Part shown: positions 39,328-43,676 of the stretch, in pieces
Layout of the letters: each line of letters opens with the position of its first letter
Position numbering within the stretch: position 1 is the stretch's first letter
Source: an uncultured Actinobaculum sp.
GTDB lineage: Bacteria; Actinomycetota; Actinomycetes; Actinomycetales; Actinomycetaceae
DNA: 43,676 nt
Direction of reading: 5' to 3'
Assembly: GCA_938020505.1 (NCBI GenBank)
Contig: CALIHR010000053.1
Coordinates: 1-43,676, forward strand
Translations under genes and position numbers: made by a program
Notes under the pieces: model-generated
Told to the model about the DNA's origin: nothing
What the model saw: the letters and a program-made list of their open reading frames with translations, nothing else
The model's database searches: none

Positions 39328-40668
39328 ATGGCCCGACTTTTTGGAACCGACGGCGTGCGGGGGCTCGCCAACCGCCAGGTTACGGCACAACTGGCACTCG
39401 AATTGGGCGACGCCGCCGCCCGGGCTCTTGCACAGGGCGGAGAAGGGCGCCCTCGAGCGGTCGTCGCCCGCGACACGCGCTTGTCCGGGGCCATGCTTGC
39501 GCAGGCCGTCGCGGCAGGCCTGGCAGGCGCCGGCGTCGACGTCGAACACGTCGACGTGCTGCCCACCCCGGGGCTGGCCTACCTCACAGCCTCTCAAAAC
39601 ATCGACCTCGGCGTGATGATCTCCGCCTCTCACAACCCCATGCCCGACAACGGCATCAAGTTCTTCGCGCGCGGCGGGTTCAAGCTCGAAGACTCCATCG
39701 AGGACGAGGTCGAATCCCTCCTCGGCGTCGAATGGGACAGGCCCGTCGGCGAAGGCGTGGGCAGGATCGAATCCGCCGTCGAAATGGCGGACTCGGCTTA
39801 CATCGAGCACCTCGTCGGATCGATCGACGTCGAATTGGCCGGCCTGCGAATCGTCGTCGACTGCGCCAACGGGGCCACCAGCGCCGTCGCCCCCGAGGCC
39901 CTGCGCAGAGCGGGCGCCGACGTCGTGGTCATCAACGCCTCTCCCGACGGGCACAACATCAACGACAAATGCGGGTCCACCCACCCGGAGCAGCTCCAGT
40001 CCGCCGTCGTCGCGTCTAGGGCGGACTTCGGTTTCGCCTTCGACGGCGACGCCGACCGCTGCCTCGCCGTGGACGCCTCGGGCGCGATGGTCGACGGCGA
40101 TCAGATCATGGGCCTGCTTGCCATCGCGATGAGGAACCGCGGCGAGCTGGCGGGGGAGACGCTCGTTGTGACGGTGATGTCCAACCTCGGGCTCATCCTC
40201 GCCATGCGCAAGGAGGGGATCGCAACGGTTCAAACCGCCGTCGGCGACCGCTACGTCCTCGAGGCCATGCGCGCGGGCGGGTACGTGCTGGGCGGCGAGC
40301 AGTCCGGCCATGTCATCAACCTCAACCACGCCACCACCGGAGACGGCACGCTCACCGCGCTGCTCGTGGCCGCCGAGGTCGCGAGAACCGGGCGGCCGCT
40401 CGCCGACCTCGCGGGAGTGGTTCAGCGCCTCCCGCAGACGCTCGTCAACGTGGCCGACGTCGACAAGGGCCGCACCGAAACGGACGAGGAGGTCGCGGCC
40501 GCCGTGAGTTCCGCCGAACGCGCGCTGGGGGAGACGGGGCGCGTGCTGCTCCGGCCCTCCGGCACCGAACCGCTCGTGAGAGTCATGGTTGAAGCGGCAA
40601 CGCAGGAGGAGGCCGACGCCGTCGCGGCTAACCTCGCGGACGTCGTGAAGTCGAGGCTCAGCCTCTAA
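39328..40668 (+). CDS. glmM: Phosphoglucosamine mutase
   Basis: 446 residues; interconverts glucosamine-6-phosphate and glucosamine-1-phosphate for UDP-GlcNAc and peptidoglycan. It begins MARLFGTDGVRGLAN. The phosphoserine is S101 in ISASHNPMPDNGIKFF, the Mg2+-binding loop is FAFDGDADRCLAVD, the sugar loop GGEQSGH is present, and the C-terminal phosphate-binding loop is RPSGTEPLVRVMVEA. The start ATG follows GGAGAGGAA. Placement after rplM-rpsI is typical for actinobacteria. Confidence 0.98.
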   Translation: MARLFGTDGVRGLANRQVTAQLALELGDAAARALAQGGEGRPRAVVARDTRLSGAMLAQAVAAGLAGAGVDVEHVDVLPTPGLAYLTASQNIDLGVMISASHNPMPDNGIKFFARGGFKLEDSIEDEVESLLGVEWDRPVGEGVGRIESAVEMADSAYIEHLVGSIDVELAGLRIVVDCANGATSAVAPEALRRAGADVVVINASPDGHNINDKCGSTHPEQLQSAVVASRADFGFAFDGDADRCLAVDASGAMVDGDQIMGLLAIAMRNRGELAGETLVVTVMSNLGLILAMRKEGIATVQTAVGDRYVLEAMRAGGYVLGGEQSGHVINLNHATTGDGTLTALLVAAEVARTGRPLADLAGVVQRLPQTLVNVADVDKGRTETDEEVAAAVSSAERALGETGRVLLRPSGTEPLVRVMVEAATQEEADAVAANLADVVKSRLSL

Positions 40669-41361
40669 GGGGGCTTGCGACCGCCTATTTACGCCGGTCC
40701 GTGCCTGTTGACGCCTGTTCGGAGGGTGCCAAGCCAAGCGCGCGGCCCCTCCGGCGAGGCCGGGCTAAGCGCGACTTCTTCGGCGACTTGCGCTTTTCCC
40801 GTTCTCGGGCGTCACCGTCGGTCTCCTGCCGTCGATTTCTGCCGGTCTCGGGCGGCCGGGCGGCGCATCCGCTGCTTCATCTCCACATGGATTTCGAACG
40901 TCAGATCCGTGCCGCCAGCGGTCGATGCCGCACCGACTTCGGACGTTCGGTCCGTTCCCACGATGCCCTCTGTTGCCCATGACGTAAACTTATTCTCTTT
41001 GATGCAGATTTATCGTGTATGGTGATTTCTGCGTCCTGCCATTTATGGCGAGTGAGCTTGCATTCGGCCAACACGTGGCGTGCGTAAATTGATATGTTTA
41101 GGAAGTCCGCCTTGTTGCAGGGAAAACATGTAGCCCGTCCGGGGTGACTGAGGATAGTGTCGAGTGGGAGATCTTGAGAGAAATTTTCGAGACAACTACT
41201 TACTTTTTCGTCATTATAACATAAAATGCCGTGTGTGCACGGTGCGAAATGGCCTCTTATGGGGTAGTCTATGAGTGTGGCGGAACGGGATGTCTCGTTG
41301 TTGCTACTGTATACACGTCAAACGCAATTCGTACGTATCTAATGCCAAGGAGGATGATCGC
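40669..41361 (+). other. Intergenic stretch with possible promoter of the second module
   Basis: About 690 bp without a gene I can support. An AT-rich segment at 41200-41227 contains TATAAC (41215-41220) and TAAAAT (41222-41227), -10-like boxes with no good -35. Two bases further, CCGTG-TGTG-CACGG (41229-41242) is a 5-bp-arm inverted repeat in the expected start-site region. The leader to ATG 41362 would be ~125 nt, with AAGGAGG at 41346-41352. Confidence 0.4.
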
Positions 41362-41967
41362 ATGGCCATATTTAGAATGGACAAGGATCAGTTCAGACGT
41401 CAAATAGCTGAACTGGAACAAGCCGGCGTCGAGTACGAAGGGGCGAAGGCCTCTTTGAGCTCGGCTGTGGGCAATAGCTGTCAGGATCTGCAGAACACCG
41501 GGGCGTGCACTCCCTCTGACGATGACCGCTGGTCGGGGCTTAACGAGCTCCAGCAGTTCAGAGCGCCGGTGCACACCTCGTTGTTCGCGGTGGACAAGGA
41601 AATGAAGGAGCTCTCGGAGCTGCAGAAGGCGACGATCGAGGACTTGCGGTCCTCCTTGGACAGCTTCACCTACCGGGACGACGCCGAGCGTGCGGAGTTC
41701 GCGGCTGCGCTCGACAAGGTCGATCGCCAGTTCACGTATACCCCGCCGCAAGGCATGGGGGCGATCGCGCAGGCTTTGTGGCGGGGGCTTCGCTCGTTTC
41801 CCCAGTCTGCGGGAGGTCAATCGACTCCCCAGTCTGCGGGAGGGCAGTCGACGATCTCTCAAATGCTTGAGACCGGATTGTCCGGCACCGGCTTGGGGCC
41901 GTCTCAATCGGGGGCAGGGAACTCTGGACCCTCGCAAGGCGCGACGGGCTCGGGAGGCGGTAAGTGA
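41362..41967 (+). CDS. WXG-like secreted-type protein, second module
   Basis: 201 residues; paralogue of the protein at 8783. It starts MAIFRMDKDQF behind AAGGAGG, has a true W57-S-G59 motif in DDRWSGLNEL, then LRSSLDSF and TYTPPQGM. It carries a Gly/Ser/Gln-rich tail absent from the paralogue, including a duplicated PQSAGGQST encoded by a 27-bp direct repeat. No signal peptide. The stop overlaps the next start by one base. A WXG/ESX-type export role is inferred. Confidence 0.65.
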   Translation: MAIFRMDKDQFRRQIAELEQAGVEYEGAKASLSSAVGNSCQDLQNTGACTPSDDDRWSGLNELQQFRAPVHTSLFAVDKEMKELSELQKATIEDLRSSLDSFTYRDDAERAEFAAALDKVDRQFTYTPPQGMGAIAQALWRGLRSFPQSAGGQSTPQSAGGQSTISQMLETGLSGTGLGPSQSGAGNSGPSQGATGSGGGK

Positions 41968-43616
41968 TGGCAACTCCTAATGCTGATCGGCTGAAGATCA
42001 TCGAAGTCTGGAAGACCGACCCCATCGAGCAGGCCAACGACGATCTCAGGGACGTTTCCGCCCGGATGCGCCAGATCGCCCAGATCAACCGGCGCGTGGC
42101 GGCCGACCTGGGTCTGGAAGGCAAAACGGCGCAGGCGGCTTCTGCCCGCCTGGACGGCCTTGCGACCTCCCTCGAAAGCCGCGCCCAGAAGGTCGATAAA
42201 CTCGCGGAGATCCAAGGCAAGGCCGTCGAGAGCGGAAGAAAGGCTCAGACCGGCAGCCTGGAGATTCAAAAGACTCTTCAAAGCGTTAACGAGATTACCG
42301 GCGGTGCTAAAAGCGTGGGAGCGGCGAATGCCAATACTCCAATTGCCCCGAACGCTCAAGCGGAGCGTGATGCTGTGCATGCGGCGGCTGATCGGCGTGC
42401 AAAGAAAGTTTTGCATGTTCTCGGTTCCGAGATGCACGAGTTGATCGGTTCCCTTCCCGACCAGCTGGAACACGCGCCCTCGTCAGGGCAACATGGCGTG
42501 CCCCCTGATTCTCCTAAAGCCGAGCGCGGGATTGGGAAAGGCAGCGGGCAAGCGGGTTCTCCCGGTGGTGGCTCCCCTGGTTATCAGGGTCCGACGCGGT
42601 CTGCCACTGAATGGTACACTCCGAAAAATATCGGCGCTGGCGGCTCTGGAAGTTCCGTCGGCGGCGGTTATGGCCCCGGAGGCGGGGATCCGGGCGGAAT
42701 GACCATGCAGGGGTCGCATTATGCGCCTGGGCAGGCCGGTGTGTTTGCGCCGGGAGGTTCACGTATCTTGAATCCAACGACGGCTCCGCCAGCGGTGTTC
42801 AATCCTTTGGCCACGGCCGCCGCCATCGGCGGAGGAACGGCTGTGGCTGGGTATAAGGCCTATCAGGCTGTGCGCGCCGCGCGTGCGGCGACGCCCTCCT
42901 CGGCTGCCTTGCCCGCAAGGTCGGGCGCCGCGGTGCGGGCGACCGCGCCGAGTTCGTCGGGTATCCTACGTGGGGCGACAACCGCGGTTCGAGGGACGTC
43001 TTCTGAAGCCGGCGCCCGCACTATGCCGGCTCGTGGCGGGGCAACCGGTATAGCAAGACCCGTCTCGGCTTCTTCGGCCCGTTCTACCGGCATTGTGCGT
43101 GGGGCGACGACGGCGGTTCGGGCGACGAGCCCAGCCCCTTCTTCTCGAGGATCGGGCATCCTCCGGGGCGCGACAACTGCGGCTCGAACCCCGACTTCGT
43201 CACCGGACTCGGCTGGGAAAGCCGGATCCTACGGCGCTCGCAGCGCGACCGGCAGTGCCTCGAATCGAGCCGCTCAGTCCTCGACTCGGGGAATGGGGGC
43301 AAGCGCTTCTCGCGGAGCCGGAGCGACCAGTCGAACGGCGACGGCAAGCCGCGGGGCAGGCTCTTCTGCAACGCGCAGCGGGGCCTCCCGTCTTGCTGCG
43401 GGGCGGTCCGTTGAGCGATCGTCCGCCGAGAGTCGCTCGTCTTCTTCTTCGCGTGCTCTGTCTGGCTTGACTGGGCGCGGGGAGGCAAACCGCGAGAAAG
43501 ACAAGCAGAGGAAACAGAGACGGGAAAAGCCGGTCAAACCTAAGTCGGTCTCTGCCTACGAAACCGACAAGAGGATTACCTTCCTCGAGGCGGGGTGCCG
43601 TAAAGAAAGCGACTAG
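41967..43616 (+). CDS. Large coiled-coil plus low-complexity protein, second module
   Basis: 549 residues; paralogue of the protein at 9229 with the same three-part plan. The helical N-terminus has MATPNADRL and RVAADLGLEG. The Gly-rich centre ends in FNPLATAAAIGGGTAVAGYK. A Ser/Ala/Thr/Arg tract with repeats of the type (L/V)RGATTA(V/A)R is followed by ALSGLTG, a basic stretch and the conserved end YETDKRITFLEAG. ATG 41967 overlaps the previous stop. Conservation of the short C-terminal motif across two otherwise variable tails suggests a recognition function. Confidence 0.65.
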   Translation: MATPNADRLKIIEVWKTDPIEQANDDLRDVSARMRQIAQINRRVAADLGLEGKTAQAASARLDGLATSLESRAQKVDKLAEIQGKAVESGRKAQTGSLEIQKTLQSVNEITGGAKSVGAANANTPIAPNAQAERDAVHAAADRRAKKVLHVLGSEMHELIGSLPDQLEHAPSSGQHGVPPDSPKAERGIGKGSGQAGSPGGGSPGYQGPTRSATEWYTPKNIGAGGSGSSVGGGYGPGGGDPGGMTMQGSHYAPGQAGVFAPGGSRILNPTTAPPAVFNPLATAAAIGGGTAVAGYKAYQAVRAARAATPSSAALPARSGAAVRATAPSSSGILRGATTAVRGTSSEAGARTMPARGGATGIARPVSASSARSTGIVRGATTAVRATSPAPSSRGSGILRGATTAARTPTSSPDSAGKAGSYGARSATGSASNRAAQSSTRGMGASASRGAGATSRTATASRGAGSSATRSGASRLAAGRSVERSSAESRSSSSSRALSGLTGRGEANREKDKQRKQRREKPVKPKSVSAYETDKRITFLEAGCRKESD

Positions 43617-43634
43617 AACCCGGTTCGGAAAGGA

Positions 43635-43676
43635 ATGGCAACGCGGGCGGGGGTGGACGAGGAAACAGAGTTCCTC
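43635..43676 (+). CDS. Possible start of a further gene, cut by the window edge
   Basis: ATG 43635, 18 bases after the previous stop, opens a frame (MATRAGVDEETEFL) that runs to the edge. GGAAAGGA lies directly before it, slightly close for a ribosome-binding site. Only 14 codons are visible, so no identity can be given. If real it would be the third gene of the second module. Confidence 0.4.
   Translation, partial: MATRAGVDEETEFL

Noticed and set aside
8783..43616. A complete type VII secretion system
   Set aside because: Only WXG-like substrate-type genes are present; no FtsK/SpoIIIE ATPase, EccB/D/E or mycosin is encoded here.
1..43676. CRISPR arrays, rRNA, tRNA or insertion sequences
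   Set aside because: No regularly spaced short repeats with unique spacers, no tRNA cloverleaf and no transposase-like frame seen on either strand.

Overview
The window is GC-rich DNA from an actinobacterium. The ribosomal gene order, the GTG/TTG starts, the Ala/Glu-rich tails on S5 and L17, the insertion in L24 and the WXG/calpain-like protein families all fit Actinomycetota. An Actinomycetaceae (Actinomyces/Schaalia-like) member is my best inference, but no rRNA or tRNA gene is present to settle it.

Layout. (1) 1-8424: the S10/spc ribosomal operon from the end of rpsC through rplP-rpmC-rpsQ-rplN-rplX-rplE-rpsZ-rpsH-rplF-rplR-rpsE-rpmD-rplO, then secY-adk-map. Genes are tightly packed, with start and stop codons overlapping by 1 or 4 bases. 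(2) 8425-22051: a 13.6 kb accessory island that separates map from infA. It holds a two-gene module of WXG-like secreted-type proteins (8783-11052), a tandem pair of LppM-like lipoproteins with the second copy frameshifted, and an 888-residue WXG/coiled-coil protein followed by an array of its own alternative C-terminal tails. A convergent lipoprotein gene of one family faces each tail. (3) 22052-25094: infA-rpmJ-rpsM-rpsK-rpoA-rplQ (alpha operon), ended by a strong hairpin. (4) 25418-28136: cstA-ybdD. (5) 28292-30890: a minus-strand module of a WXG100-like protein, a calpain-like cysteine protease and two small proteins sharing one domain. (6) 31038-34162: a ROK/PpgK-like kinase gene divergent from truA, then an LssY_C membrane protein. 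(7) 34283-36523: a second, plus-strand calpain-like module. (8) 36535-40668: a MarR regulator, rplM-rpsI and glmM. (9) 41362-43616: a paralogue of the 8783-11052 module.

The most interesting structure is the cassette array at 14156-20908. The intact protein's residues ~677-795 are encoded by a 355-bp segment that recurs without visible difference at 17608-17962. There it is joined to a different 93-residue tail and has no upstream gene. Two further tails, at ~19.06-19.42 and ~20.0-20.2 kb, are decayed by a stop codon or frameshifts. Each tail is followed convergently by a lipoprotein gene of one family: three intact, one remnant. I infer a recombinational tail-switching system in which each tail travels with a cognate surface lipoprotein (immunity or partner), analogous to the orphan cassettes of polymorphic-toxin loci.

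The two calpain-like modules form a second paired system. Both proteases carry an N-terminal WxG domain and a Cys/His/Asn triad. Each is followed by proteins with a shared GVGT(F/I)TLL(N/Y)V...F.PA.GF domain, candidates for a protease-specific partner. No type VII secretion machinery (EccB/C/D/E, MycP) is encoded in the window, so export by that route is an inference from the WXG-like domains.
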